Shown: positions 34,301 through 45,647 of the stretch, piece by piece
How positions within the stretch are numbered: the first letter of the stretch is position 1
Layout: each line of letters starts with the position of its first letter
Assembly: GCA_946894095.1 (NCBI GenBank)
Contig: OX335660.1
Span: 6,019,001 to 6,083,000 of the forward strand
Length of the DNA stretch: 64,000 bases
Direction: 5' to 3'
Origin: Incurvaria masculella
Taxonomy: Eukaryota; Arthropoda; Insecta; Lepidoptera; Incurvariidae
The notes under the pieces: model-generated
Databases searched by the model: none
The model's input: only the letters and a program-made list of their open reading frames with translations
What the model was told of the DNA's origin: nothing
Made by a program: the position numbers and the translations under genes

Positions 34301-34597
34301 AAAAACCGGCCAAGTGCGAGTCGGACTCGCACACGAAGTGTTCCGTACCATCGTACAAAAAAATAATACAAATAAATCGCGTTTTTTGTATGGGGACCCC
34401 CTTTAATTTTAATATTTTTTTAATTTTACCTATTTGTTGTTATAGCGGCAAAATCAATACACACTCTGTGAAAATTTCAGCTGTCTATCTGTTACGGTTA
34501 CTGAGATACAGCCCTGTGACAGACGGACGGACGGACGGACAGCGGAGGCTTAGTAATAGGGTTCCGTTTTCACCCTTTGGGTACGGAACCCTAAAAA
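34301..34597 (+). repeat. GTTCCG-family repeat, reference copy
   Basis: 297 bp. The left end AAAAACCGGCCAA leads into the perfect hairpin GTGCGAGTCGGACTCGCAC. Next are GTTCCGTACCATCGTACA, an AT-rich block, GCGGCAAAATCAATACAC, GTGAAAATTTCAGCTG, a GGAC microsatellite and the terminal hairpin in which AGGGTTCCGT pairs with ACGGAACCCT around an ACCC-TTT-GGGT inner stem, then TAAAAA. It has no coding capacity. Fifteen copies occur in this window, often in A/T tracts. I see no clear target duplication and cannot assign a superfamily. Confidence 0.95.
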
Positions 34598-34955
34598 GTT
34601 ACCCATAAATGAGGCCAAAAGCAAAGCTGCGGCGTTTGTAGATACATGTGTACCGTTGCCTTCGCTTCGTAATGGAAGTGATGCGACCCTGACGGGCTCG
34701 CTGCAGCCGCCATGCCCGCTGCGTTGGGTTGGGTCGGGCTTGTGCTATTTTTAGAGCGGCATCTGAACTAGGATGGACTGTGTAACGTAAACCATGCACC
34801 GACCGAGACTTGCGTGTATGTGTGCGTTTGACATCAGCACCCCGTGCCAGTCGGCGCTGCGTATGGCTACGCTAGGCCCTTACAGGTACCCGACGACACG
34901 CCCAGACTTCTGAACTTCACCTGGATGGACCACAGGTTGTACTTTGAGGGATAGT
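34598..34955. other. no gene recognised
   Basis: Unique GC-moderate sequence. A short CAGGTTGTACTTTGAGGG scrap at about 34932-34950 resembles the CR1/jockey-like LINE in minus orientation. Confidence 0.35.
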
Positions 34956-35210
34956 TTTATGAAAACTAACGTGGATGGCTGTTACCACACAACTACCGTT
35001 ATGGTATGAGCCCAACAGACCGCATTGCCGAAGGAATTAGGTGCCATTTCAGGACCTTCCCTTTATGAGAACGGCTACACTGAACTAGATGAAAAATACT
35101 GACAATTTTTTATTTCCGCTTCAACCATAGTTTCTGCCAATGCGGTTGTACTTACCCGGGCGGACTTAACCCTACCACCTAGTAGGTAAGGGGTCCTACA
35201 GTTACATGGG
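34956..35210 (-). repeat. SINE body, head lost
   Basis: Minus orientation from the tail (CGTGGATGGCTGTTACCAC) through TACCCGGGCGGACTTAACCC to the ACCTAGTAGG block. It is the first of three SINEs in alternating orientation. Confidence 0.85.
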
Positions 35211-35285
35211 TTTGAAAATTAAGGCAAGTCCTCTAGCCCATAGACCACGAGCTTTACAATATCTTACTCATAACGCCTTGTGTCA

Positions 35286-35460
35286 AGTACCATCGCATTG
35301 GATAAAAAGATGGTCGAAACGGCTATAAAAATGTATCCGTGTTCATACCATCCTGTTCAATATAACATAAGGAAAGGTCTTGGCATAGCACATAATTTCA
35401 CTGAGAATGAGTTTTGTTAGGTGGGTGTCGTATTATCTATCCATGTCCAGTTACATAAAG
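35286..35460 (+). repeat. SINE 3' half
   Basis: Plus orientation from GTACCATCGCATTGGATAAA to CCATGTCCAGTTACATAAAG; diverged. Confidence 0.8.
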
Positions 35461-35499
35461 AGTTAATAGTCTTGCGTTAAAGCACTAATGTGCTGTTTC

Positions 35500-35834
35500 T
35501 TTATGTAACTGGACATGGATGGCTTATACCAAACTGATCGTGAGATAATAGCCTAACTCACCACTTGGGAACTAGGTGTCATGCCAGTACCATCTGGATG
35601 GAAAACACGGACAATTTTCATTAACGCTTCGACCAATTTCAATGCGATGGTACCAACCCGGGCGTGATTAACCCTACCACCTAGTAAGAAAGGACCTACA
35701 GTGTTGCGTGTAATCCGAACCACGGCAAGCCTCAACGGTTGAAAATGGCCACCCATCCAGAACTCAACCGGGCTCAGAGGTGTTTCACTCAGCTTATCGA
35801 ATCGCAAGGCGTCGCGCCACTGGACTACTGAGCA
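35500..35834 (-). repeat. SINE with 5S-rRNA-like head, minus copy
   Basis: Tail TTATGTAACTGGACATGG, body, then the head in reverse (GCCTCAACGGTTGAAAATGG, CTTATCGAATCGCAAGGCGT, CGCGCCACTGG). Confidence 0.88.
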
Positions 35835-36002
35835 GGGGGTCTACTCTCACCTGTGACTCACCGGTGAATCACAACGCTTTCGTACTCATGAAATGGCAGC
35901 CACGAGTCACCCTAGTGTTGTCCCTTTCTAATTATTCGTGCGATGACACGAACATAACATTTAATGTTTGATGACGTCAGGCGAAAGCGTTTCACTTTCA
36001 GA

Positions 36003-36541
36003 TAAGGTCTTGCGTGGGGTACTGTTTGCATTTGTGGGACGGCTCAGCTAAGCACCTGCTTGGCTCCCTGGACTCGATACAGCGTCGGGCCGTGCGTCTC
36101 GTTGACGACCCCGAGGTATCCCTAAATTTGGAGACCCTCCAACTCAGAAGAGATGTAGGGTCTCTCTCTGTCTTCTATCGTCTTTACCACGGAGAATGCT
36201 CGTCGGAGCTGCATAACGCTGTTCCTCCGTCCCCTTTCTACCTTCGGTCAACGCGTAACAGGGAGAAAATGCACAAATTTACAGTCGACATTCCAAAAAT
36301 GAGAACTCACCGATCCTCTAGATCTTTTATCTACAGGGTCGGTAAACAATGGAATGAACTCCCTTCCGAGGTATTTCCCCCAAATTACGACCTGGGGTCC
36401 TTCAAACGTGGTGTGAAGAAGTACCTGGCCGGCCGGCATGGTTTTCGCAGCCCCCCTGAATGTTCGAAAACCCATGGGCGTCGTCGGGCACCTTTAGGCC
36501 CTGGCGTACGCCATATGCCGCGCTTAAGGCCCTGGTACTAG
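36003..36541 (+). pseudogene. CR1/jockey-like LINE, C-terminal fragment of ORF2
   Basis: A 175-codon open frame, the longest intact piece of this LINE here. It reads SIQRRAVRLVDDP, LQLRRDVGSLSVFYRLYHGE, then FIYRVGKQWNELPSEVFPPN and GSFKRGVKKYLAGR, the typical tail after the reverse transcriptase domain in CR1/jockey-type elements (family knowledge). Endonuclease and RT domains are missing, so it is a 5'-truncated remnant. The coding frame continues past the expected end into GC-rich sequence to TAG at 36539. Other pieces of the family lie at 31168-31830, 55250-55617 and 59170-59322. Confidence 0.85.
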
Positions 36542-37397
36542 CCAAATCGCAAAGTTAGACGAGGCACCCCAAGTTAACTAAGTCTGACGATTATAAGTGT
36601 CATTCTTACAATATATGATTCCTTGTCTAGGAATCAACCTATTTTCGTTAATGTATGTTTCCTTTTTCTATACAAAATACATTGCGGAAACGGTGTCCAT
36701 TTCCGAACTTTTTTGACTAAATGTAGAAATCTAAAAGCAACTGGATTTTTTTGTTTATGCATATATGCTGTTTTTGCTTATACCTAGAAATCGAATTACT
36801 TTCAGATTTCTAATGAGAAAAATCAAGTTTTTTATTTTTATTATTATTTAAATAAAAGATGGAATCAAAAAATATTAACAATCCATTATCAGTCTGGAGT
36901 TCTATTTGGATTTGCTGAAGCGATTCACTACATATTATTACATTTGTTAAAAAGTACATTTGTATGGCGCGAGCAATTGGCTAGTTTTAGCGCCTTAACA
37001 TTAAAAAAAAACTGTGACTTACTCGCTTTCCTGCGTAGATATGCTGTGTAGTAATATTACTTCAGGGTTGATTCGCATAGGCGTCGCTTAATCCTATTAT
37101 CATTCAAATTGGGCCAGTTGAAAATTAAATTAGGAAACAAATCTCGTCCTGAAAAGTTAAGCCCGCCTTAAGTGAGCGAACTGAAATGTAATAGGAGAAC
37201 TTCACGGATTCCGCTCTGTGGGGGCGGATTTTATTGTCTCGCGGCCTTGGTGGGGTCTTAATATTTAATTCTTATTGATTTGGTATTACCTACTTGTTGC
37301 TCTATTGCCAGGAGCTGTCTGTACCTACGCGTAAAGATGCCCCAAACTTATGGTAGGTAACATGTCTGCTTCGATCATACGGCGTACAGCATCGACG
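36542..37397. other. no gene recognised
   Basis: AT-rich, no recognisable element. Confidence 0.4.
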
Positions 37398-37688
37398 TTT
37401 TTAGGGTTCCGTACCCAAAGGGTGAAAACGTAACCCTATTACTAAGCCTCCGCTGTCCGTCCGTCCATCCGTCCGTCCGTCCGTCCACAGTCACAGGGTC
37501 GTATCTCATGAACCGTAATAGGTATGCAGCTGAAATTTTCACAGAGTGTGTATTTATTTTGCCGCTATAACACCAAATAGGTAAATTTTCTAAATTATAA
37601 AAATAAAGGGGGGCTCATACAATCTAAAATCTTTTACGATGTTACTGAACACTTCGTGTGCGAGTCCGACTCGCACTTGGCCTGTTTT
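37398..37688 (-). repeat. GTTCCG-family repeat, full copy
   Basis: TTTTTAGGGTTCCGTACCC at the left, a GTCC array with one ATCC unit, and GAGTCCGACTCGCACTTGGC at the right. Confidence 0.92.
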
Positions 37689-38358
37689 GTTGTTTGCCGC
37701 AGTGGCTGTCCACCATCGCGAAATTCGTCACTGAGATTGACACGACCGCGCTTGAATAGTAGTCTCGCATGATGCTCCATCGCCGAAAGCAGTTGAAGCC
37801 GAGCGAGGCTTTGCTGTGCCGTTATATTACACTTAAGATGGTAATACTAGCCAATGCGAATGGTTTGATTGCGTTATGTTCCTGATCTCTATGGAATGAG
37901 AACATGAAAAAAAACATGTATAATTCCAGCTAACGTTCAACCAAAACAGAAAGAAAAATGTTACAGAAATTGATATTTTATGCATGGAAAAAAATTTGAA
38001 GTCAGGTCTCAAATATATTCTTTATCATGTTTGCGGTTTATATTGATATTAACTAATATTTATTTTAATACCATTTCAAAGACCTTAACATTATCTACCC
38101 ATTCAGCGAAGAACATGTTTAACTTTTCCTGATTTCTTCAACGAAACAATAAAAAAAACGGTTTCACGCGTTATGCTGGTTGGTCACATTTAGAAAGAAT
38201 TATTTCGATCTGCTCTAACTAAGCGACGTCCGGCTCTGGCTATCTCGTTTTAATCGCAAAAGTTGGTCCAAAATGTTTAGGTATGAGGATGCTCTTAATA
38301 TCGTAGGAAATCATGCTTCCAAATTGTTTACGAGTTAAATCCACGATATTTTTTTTAA
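37689..38358. other. no gene recognised
   Basis: Unique AT-rich sequence. Confidence 0.35.
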
Positions 38359-38418
38359 GGAATCTGACATGTATGTATTTATGTAAAATCGACCGTGAAG
38401 CAAGGACACATTAATTAC
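38359..38418 (+). repeat. fragment of the CGACCGTGAAGC long-TIR family
   Basis: Only the inner part of a terminal repeat: TGACATGTATGTA ... AAATCGACCGTGAAGCAAGG ACACATTAATT. Confidence 0.75.
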
Positions 38419-38440
38419 TAAATAATTTCGGAGCTTCTTG

Positions 38441-38670
38441 CATCACGTTACAAGATTTAACAAAAAAAACCGTAATAAATTTAAATAAAGATTTTTTTTT
38501 TATTTTACCAATTTTTTTGTTATAGCGGCAAAATAAATACACACTCTGTAATAAATTCAGATTCTTACCTATTCAAGAGATACAGCCTTGTGACACACGG
38601 ACGGACGGAAGGACAGCGGAGGCTTAGTAATAAGGTTCCGTTAGCAAACTTTGGGTACGGAACCTTAAAA
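38441..38670 (+). repeat. GTTCCG-family repeat, left end missing
   Basis: Begins at CATCACGTTACAAGATTTAA; the CCGGCCAAG hairpin end is absent. A diverged short GGAC array and the GGTACGGAACCTTAAAAA end are present. Confidence 0.85.
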
Positions 38671-39734
38671 ATGAGTCATGTAAAAGTTAAAAGTTTCCGT
38701 AGGCCGCGCGATAAGTTATCTGTGTGGATCTGTAACCACATAATTTAACAAAGGCAGACCAAACCATCATTCACAATCCCTTTGACAGGTCAATTTGTCA
38801 GTTTTAAGCAATCGCGTGACAGAAGTTTATCAGAAGTACGTACTAGCCAGTGGACGAGGCCTTTATCAGCCTTCAGTGTTGCCAGAACTGAGGCACGCTA
38901 AATGAGCATTGTTTTGAGAGTGATCGATGGAGGATTTTTTTTCCTTAAGGCCTGCGTTAGGTGATGCTCGGTTGTTAATCAATTTTTTTTTATTACGTGA
39001 GAAAGCTTCATTCTATGTCCTTCATTGTATGCATGTGTTGTATTTTTTGTAAATATGTATGTGTATTTTTCGGTAAAAAAAAATCGAAAATTAACGTAAA
39101 AAATACACTTTTTCAATATTTACTAATCTTAAAGATATATTAAACAAATTAAAACATATAGACATAGATTTCTACAATATATTTTATAATCCATAATTTC
39201 AAAAACACGGTAACACATTTAGAGAATGGAAACAGTTATCGCCCGTCGTATGGGCAATTGATAGGGTAACTACTCTCTTAATATTCACAACAGAATATTT
39301 TTCCATTTTTACAAAATATTTCACCGAAAACATGGTACTCGTATGTATTAAAAAATTTGCATGCATTGATAATGCTTCAAATTTATGTTGTTTTTTAATA
39401 AATTAGTAAAAATGTTACACCAAACTTCATCTTTATATCACAGAGAGTGGCGAGCCTGTTGTATGGCGTTTGCCTCTTTTGGCAAACACTCAGCGTCACA
39501 GCTCGTGTGCTAGTTTCGGACACATTTCGGAGTTCACATGCGCGCCTCGCGCTCACTTGAGCACACTCGCGCACAGAATAGACAATTTCGGTCACTGACG
39601 GATTAACCACATCCGTGGTCTCAACGGGCAAAGATGAAATATGTGAAAATGTTTGAGTTTTATCTTTAACTCTTCCACCCATCGGAACTAGACCGCGTCT
39701 TGTCACGAGTTCCTTTGACATGTGCCTGGTATCC
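38671..39734. other. no gene recognised
   Basis: AT-rich; a 118-codon minus frame at 39395-39751 is unrecognised. Confidence 0.35.
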
Positions 39735-40050
39735 GTAGGACCGGAGCCCATTTTCAGACCCTCGGCCAGTACTCATAGATCTTGGCTGGATCGTCTCACA
39801 TCCGAAGAGCATGCGAGTAGGTGGGCCAACCGTCTAGACTGTAGGCATTCCGGGGCGGCTTTACCTACCCTAAATAAGGGACAGGCCCGCAAACTTATAA
39901 TTTTGGATAGGGCCAAACTTAGAAAGTTTGTGGGACTTATGACGGGTCACTGTCTGCTAAACAAGCACCTGCATACACTCGGAATTACAGATAGTCCTAT
40001 GTGCAGGGCCTGCATGGAGGAAAACGAGACACAACAACAACAACAATGTG
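39735..40050 (+). pseudogene. LINE RNase H-end fragment
   Basis: Encodes LDRLTSEEHASRWANRLDC, then GQARKLIILDRAKLRKFVGL, TGHCLLNKHLHTLGI and PMCRACMEE. This is the region after the RNase H domain, with the start of the terminal cysteine motif, in R1/jockey-type non-LTR elements (family knowledge). It stops at an ACAACA simple repeat just before the remaining cysteine/histidine residues would be expected. It is 5'-truncated and non-functional. Confidence 0.75.
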
Positions 40051-41244
40051 TCTGAATAACTCAAATCCTGATATGAGCGTAACTCAACGTATGGAAACGA
40101 GGTGCCATGCCAGGAGCTTTCTTAGAGTGCCAATAAGTGTATTTTTCGTTCGTGTTCGACAAGCTCAAAGGTGACTTGGGAAGTAATTTCAGAGCGCCGG
40201 CTTCGGTGGGCTTTAGAGAATAGCACTAGCAAATGAGAATGTCCATCCATCGCAATTTGCGCGACTGCGCGTTGAATACCAAATGGCAACATTCGTCAGG
40301 GCGCGGGGGCGGACAGGAAAGGTTGGCGGCAACCTTAGCACATAGAATAATGACATGGTTATGTAGCCAAGAAACGACACTTGAGAAATTCACCAATTTA
40401 ATTTAAAAAACAATAATTTAAGCATTGAATTAGAAAAACTTCATTTAAGGTTGATTGTACTGGAGAATCGCGTATCATTACTGTTTTGTTATCGCCTTTA
40501 ATTACGAAAGTGGTGGCTAATTTATTAGATGTGCTATCCAACTACCCTGTTATTTACATAAAAATAAAAACATACGGACATAGAACAAAGATTTCTTCAG
40601 TGATTTAAACATTTCAATAAAATCTGACAAATTTAAACGTTAGGGAAATGTTAGGGCCAGGAAGACGATTTCGCTGGTTTTAATCGCAGGTGGCGTGAAA
40701 AATGTTGCCTTGGCTAATGGACAAAGAGAGCATTTCTTAAAATTGTCAAATCTCAGAGCCCCGTTAACTTCACGACATTCTTAAGAGGCATCGGTTAATT
40801 GCGTTTTTTAAATTTGCTCCTAACATTTCGAATATTTAGCAACCTTAATTATTTTTCGGATATTGTTTGTTTTTGCCCCTTTACATTAGTGACCAACATA
40901 CAGTTACCTACGAAATACTGTATTTTTATAACCGGTACATTCGCCTTATAAGTATTGTTAAAAGTCCTAATTCGAAAAGTATATATTCCCTAACACACCA
41001 CACAGAGCCGTGTCGCACCGCTCGCTCGGACCTTTTCAGGCCCAAAGGTCACACCGTGAACTTATGACGGTATCGGCCTTTATTTGGAGCACTGCACGGA
41101 AGGGTTTCCCGGCCGCGATACGCGTCGACGTGGCGCGCTGAATGTTTCATGCGTATAGACGGGGAGCCGTCGGAGAAAGCGCAGGGCGACTTTTATGCAG
41201 CCGCTATACGACTTTCGGCTGCCCACATTGCGTGCATTACAGCT
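40051..41244. other. no gene recognised
   Basis: AT-rich unique sequence; a 66-codon frame at 40867-41067 has no recognisable content. Confidence 0.4.
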
Positions 41245-41633
41245 CCGGTACCTGTCGGTAAGGTTGAAAGTTGCCCAGCGTGCAATGGAGCGAGCCATGC
41301 TGAGAATATCGCTACGGGATATGGTGCACAATGAGGCAATCCGCCGACGTACCAAAGTAGTCGATATTGGACACCGGGTGGCTCAACTCTAGTGGCAGTG
41401 GCTGGTCATGTCAGCCGAAGAGACGACCGTTGGAGTAACCGTGTCCTGCACTGGCGGCCGTGGACAGGAAAACTGGGTGTGGGAAGACCACCCGCCAGGT
41501 GGGACGACGGCATCAAGTGCGTCGGCGGAAAGCAGTGGTTTCGTACCGCTGAAGGCCGGGAGGACTGGAGGAAAATTGGAGAGGCGTATGCCCAGCAGTG
41601 GACGCAAACACGCTGACTGACTGACCGACTGAC
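41245..41633 (+). pseudogene. RTE-like LINE, 3' end fragment of ORF2
   Basis: Sister of 16815-17165 with a longer upstream part: RLKVAQRAMERAMLRISLRD, EAIRRRTKVVDIGHRVAQL, then TAG at 41390-41392 and continuation in a shifted frame (SRRDDRWSNRVLHWRPWTGK, VGRPPARWDDGIK, WFRTAEGREDWRKIGEAYAQ, QWTQTR). One frameshift with a stop makes it dead. A GACT-type simple tail follows, as in the other copy. Confidence 0.82.
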
Positions 41634-41639
41634 CTGTCC

Positions 41640-41880
41640 GGAGAACAGGGAGTGGTCCTCCTCCACGTGGCACTCGCCATTAGGAGTACCAATGCAAAAT
41701 GCTGAGGCGGCAAGACCTACCGGAGACCTACGGGGCTATGGTCCCCGCCTGGACGTTTTCGGGCGTCCAGCGGAAATAACCTAACCTAACCTAACCTAAC
41801 CTAACCTAACCTAACCTAACTGTGGAGCGCTATATAATAAACAGCGAAGGGAAAGTCGATTAGCGTGCTCAAAACAAACT
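41640..41880 (+). repeat. dispersed repeat shared with 59790-60060
   Basis: ACCTACCGGAGACCTACGGG, CGTTTTCGGGCGTCCAGCGG and GCGCTATATAATAAACAGCG reappear in reverse at 59790-60060. In this copy a CCTAA array interrupts the repeat. Confidence 0.7.
41778..41820 (-). repeat. interstitial CCTAA (TTAGG) repeats
   Basis: Eight perfect or near-perfect CTAAC units, the complement of the insect telomere repeat, between GGAAATAA and TGTGGAGCGC of the surrounding dispersed repeat. Confidence 0.92.
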
Positions 41881-42281
41881 GTGCCCATATTATTAGGTGG
41901 CTAATGATGAAGCGTAGCGGTGTCTTATGTAGGTATGTAGAATACCATGCTTATTCTGCCATACTAATAAGCATTGTATGTCATCGCTATTACTCCGTAA
42001 TTTCTTGCTGTGCGTTACTTCTAGCTAGAAATACTGGAGTAATAGGGATGGTACAAATGTTTATCAGCAAGTTCTTTGGATGTCACCTTAGATGAAAAGA
42101 AAACGTTTTTGGTTGTGACATCCTGCTTCCGACGCATGCCACGAACTAAAACTTTCTCGGATTATTTTCAAAATCTGATTACAATGCTTCAAATATAGAA
42201 GTCGCTGAAACTAAAATGAATGAGATGACGGAAATGTCGTATCCATTAAATACATACAATTATTAATTTTCAAATGTTTAC
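41881..42281. other. no gene; segment related to 51385-51425
   Basis: The block CATCCTGCTTCCGACGCATG with CCACGA at about 42119-42146 resembles the loop of the foldback at 51355-51454, and GAAGTCGCTGAAA follows at 42199. Otherwise unique. Confidence 0.45.
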
Positions 42282-42752
42282 GGTCATTTACCCGCCCATG
42301 TTGGTACCAACGCATTAGCCGAATATGGTCAAGCAGTAATGAAAATGTGTCCGTATTTTTAGGGTTCCGTACCCAAAGGGTGAAAACGGAACCCTATTAC
42401 TAAGCCTCCGCTGTCCGTCCGTCTGTCACAGGGCTATATCTCATGAACCGTAATAGGTAGGCAGCTGAAATGTTCACAGAGTGTGTATTATTTTTGCCGC
42501 TAAAACAACAAATAGGTAACATTTAGGAATCATAAGAATTAAAGGTGATTTTTTGTGTTAAATCTTGTTCGATGGTACGGAACCCTTCGTGTGCGAGCCC
42601 GACTCGTACTTGGCCGGTTTTTCTACAGTTCAATGTATGTGGCTGTACTCATACTATGAATTAAAAGTCCTGGCGTGGCAACAAGATCATCCGGGAATTC
42701 GGCGTGATGGTCTAGGTAATATAGCAGCAGTAGGAAGTGGTTCCCCATGCAC
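42282..42752 (+). repeat. SINE body interrupted by a GTTCCG copy
   Basis: 42282-42355 (CCCGCCCATGTTGGTACCAA ... GTGTCCGTATTTTT) continues at 42623 (TCTACAGTTCAATGTATGTG ... GTCCTGGCGTGGCAACAAG). The last part CATGCACAGTT is where the Sola element entered. Two later insertions therefore share one SINE. Confidence 0.82.
42356..42622 (-). repeat. GTTCCG-family repeat inserted in a SINE
   Basis: Left AGGGTTCCGTACCCAAAGGG, minimal microsatellite (GTCCGTCCGTC), right GAGCCCGACTCGTACTTGGC. The SINE on either side is colinear with intact copies. Confidence 0.92.
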
Positions 42753-42767
42753 AGTTGAGGAGTGACT

Positions 42768-43045
42768 TTTCAAACGGACTTATTTCCACTTTTGAAAAAA
42801 ATCGAGTTGAGTATAGGAAAATTATTATATTGTTGAATTCCACCGGCACACAAAACATTACTGAGCAAAACGATTTATTTCCAGTCTAAATTCAACTATC
42901 AAAACGATTTTCCTGAACAAACTGGCTTATTTCCGAACTAATCCAATAGAATAATTTCGGACTTGAGCATCTCAAGTCAAAAAGTCTTATTTCCCATACA
43001 ATATGAGCATATGTATAACCTGTTCGTTACAAAGGAGCTTAATTC
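42768..43045 (+). repeat. left subterminal repeat cluster of the Sola-like element
   Basis: Words resembling ACAAACKGGCTTATTTCC occur at about 42770, 42866, 42914, 42974 and 43030, all in the same direction. They are probable transposase-binding sites by analogy with other elements that carry iterated subterminal motifs. Confidence 0.65.
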
Positions 43046-43249
43046 GATTTTAATACAAAACTTGGCTGTCAGTTGAGATATTACTTATATGATGACCCAT
43101 TTAAAATACGGTCAACTAAAATATGGTTTGCTTGCTTGAGTAGCTGTCAATGTCAAAGACGAATACTGGCGTCAATTTATTAATAATCTGTCACAGTTAT
43201 CGACAAATCGATCTGCTACCTATTTCATCTCTGTAAAAATAATAAAATT

Positions 43250-45525
43250 ATGTCCGAGAGACGTGTTGAAGAGATAAACCCTGGGGGGCGGCGTCGACCA
43301 AAGCAGGCCAAGCGAACAAAGGAGTAAGTACCCATCTTATAATACCAATGAACTTCTATGCGGGACATTTCTCAATAGGTAGTCGAAAAATATTTCGACT
43401 TTGACTTCAAAAACATCTTTCCTTTACCTTTTCTTATTATATCGCGTTTTCATCAATGCGAATATAGGTGATATTGTTTCCTTTATATGCTGCGCTGCAT
43501 GTATGTGAGTATATAGCTGTGTAGTGATGGCTCTTATCGTTAATGTTCACCTGGCTCGTGAGTTAGTTTTTTCTTTGCTACTATGATTTTAGTAACAATA
43601 TAAATGCGGGAATGCGAGACAGACGTTCGAGATTATTTTATAATTTTGCAATGTGGGATTACAACTACAGGACTGTCCGATTCCGGGATGATTGGCGGCC
43701 TAGCCCGTACTATTTTTATTTATAGCCGGTCAGGGTGTGTTCATTCTTGTTGAAAATGCTTACTAATATGTTTTTGTATTGTTACAGTTATTCAGACAAG
43801 AACCCACTTGGCTTAGGGTTTCAAGCACCCTGCAAACATGGATCTAAAAGTAAATTTAAGTGCGCTTCATTCACATTGGGATCAATAATAAAGAACAGAA
43901 AACTGTTTTATAGGAACACACGTAAATTGCACCAAGATATATACCTAGCAAGATTGATGGCCCCCTACGAGCCACAAAATAAAAAGAAAACAAACGTTAA
44001 CATAAAAAACCGAAACGTAAGCTGTTCCTACAACCTGTACACTAGGAAAAAAACTGCAAAAGTCGTATGTAAAAAATTCTTTATGTCGGTGTTTTCTGTG
44101 GGTGAAAAAAGATTAAACAGGATAAATAGAACTACCATAGCTGGTAATATTCCAGAAGAAAAAAGAGGTGGGGACCGATATGGTAATAAAAATAAAGATA
44201 AAAAAGACTCACTGCGAAACTTTCTCAACAATCTACCGGCTCGAGAGAGCCACTACAATCGCTCAAAATCCAAGCGTATCTATTTGTCCAGTGAATTAAC
44301 AGCAAAAAAACTCCTCAATATCTACAACGATACACATCCCCAACTCAATGTAAAAAAAACAATGTTCTACAAGATCTTTCATCGAGAATACAACATTGGA
44401 TTTTCGAGCCCAGCCAGTGACATTTGTAGTGCATGCATTCTTTTGTTGAACAAAATAAAGATAGAAAAAAATTTAGAAAAAAAACAAGAGCTCATCACTT
44501 TGAAGAGAGTACACAAACTGCGCGCAAAAGCGTTTAATGATCTTATGAAGATAACATTAGAGGAAGAGCTGTCTTATTGTTTTGACTTGCAACAAGTCCA
44601 GCCTTTACCGCGGACTCCTATACAAGACGCATTCTATGCAAGACAGGTAGCTCTATACAACTTCTGTGTTGTATGCCTAACATCCAGAATGCCAACGTTT
44701 TATACGTGGGATCAAACCAAGGCGGCAAGAGGTGCAACGGAGATTGGTTCAGCTTTATATGACTTCCTCACACAATTGACAATACCAGAAAATATTCGCA
44801 CAATCAGATTCTTCTGTGATGGATGTGGAGGACAAAATAAAAATAAGCATGTCATCCACATTCTGATGTATTGGCTAAAAAATAAGTCTCCAGCTCATGT
44901 CCATCAAATAAGTCTTATATTCCCCGTACGAGGTCATAGTTTTTTACCAGCCGACAGAGTATTTGGACGGATTGAAAAAGACCTAAGAAAACGACCAATA
45001 ATTACAACAATTCAGGAATACCATGACATATTTGAAAAGCATGGCCAAGTTAAACTGCTAGAAAGAGACTGGAATTTGATAAATATAAAAAGCTTGGAAA
45101 ACAATCTAAACAAGCTTGACGGAATCCAAAAAATGAAAAGGATTTATATAAGAAAAGTCCAACGGAGAAATCGAACTACAGGTTGCACCGTTACAGGTTT
45201 TGAAAACTTTAGATTTAATGGTAATGAGACTCCAGAAACACTGCTCAAAAGAGGAAAAAGGATTCCTTGTACCATCGAAGAATTACCGCCTGCATTTCAT
45301 CCACTTAAAGAAAATATGAAGAAAGATGTACGGTCGCTACTCATCAAACAGTTCGGAGAAAATTGGGAGGATTTAGAGGAACTAGCGTGGTACAAACTCC
45401 TAATGCAGGGAGTGCCGGACCAAAATAATCTCGAAGAAGTGGACGAGCGAAATAACGAAATCCAGGCAGACTCAGAAGAAGCATGTTTATGTAACGAGGA
45501 AGACATTGGTGATATTAGGGTGTAA
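43250..45525 (+). CDS. Sola-like transposase, two exons (43250-43323 and 43788-45525)
   Basis: Predicted spliced protein of 603 residues. Exon 1 starts at ATG 43250 (MSERRVEEINPGGRRRPKQA, a basic stretch) and ends before GTAAGT. Exon 2 begins after TTGTTACAG at 43787 and keeps the frame through a split GAT codon. A good branch-point word TACTAAT lies at 43761. The N-terminal third is lysine/arginine-rich, so DNA binding is likely. A CSAC motif (about 238-241) may bind zinc. The catalytic half has CFDLQQ (D about 291), FYTWDQ (D about 333), FFCDGCGGQNKN (D about 369) and GHSFLPADRVFGRIEK (E about 421), an acidic set expected of an RNase H-fold DDE transposase. Which acidic residues are catalytic is inferred. 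The C-terminal tail is acidic. The frame is intact, so the element may be active. Confidence 0.8.
43324..43787 (+). other. intron of the Sola-like transposase
   Basis: 464 bp, GTAAGT donor, TACTAAT branch-like word 20-25 bases before the TTGTTACAG acceptor. Splicing restores one frame across both exons. Confidence 0.75.
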
Positions 45526-45529
45526 TAAA
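45524..45529 (+). promoter_or_regulatory. AATAAA polyadenylation signal overlapping the stop
   Basis: The stop codon TAA and the signal AATAAA share bases; a GTGTGTAGT stretch follows within 20 bp. Confidence 0.65.
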
Positions 45530-45647
45530 ATATGAAAAGTGTGTGTAGTATAAAAATTAAATATAATGACCAAAGTTTTGTATTTTTATTTCTCTGAATA
45601 CTATAAAGTTATAAATTTATTGTCTTATGAAATTTCCAGTTATCTTT

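Noticed and set aside
44028..45506. Minus-strand frames overlapping the Sola-like transposase
   Set aside because: Shadows of the plus-strand coding exon.
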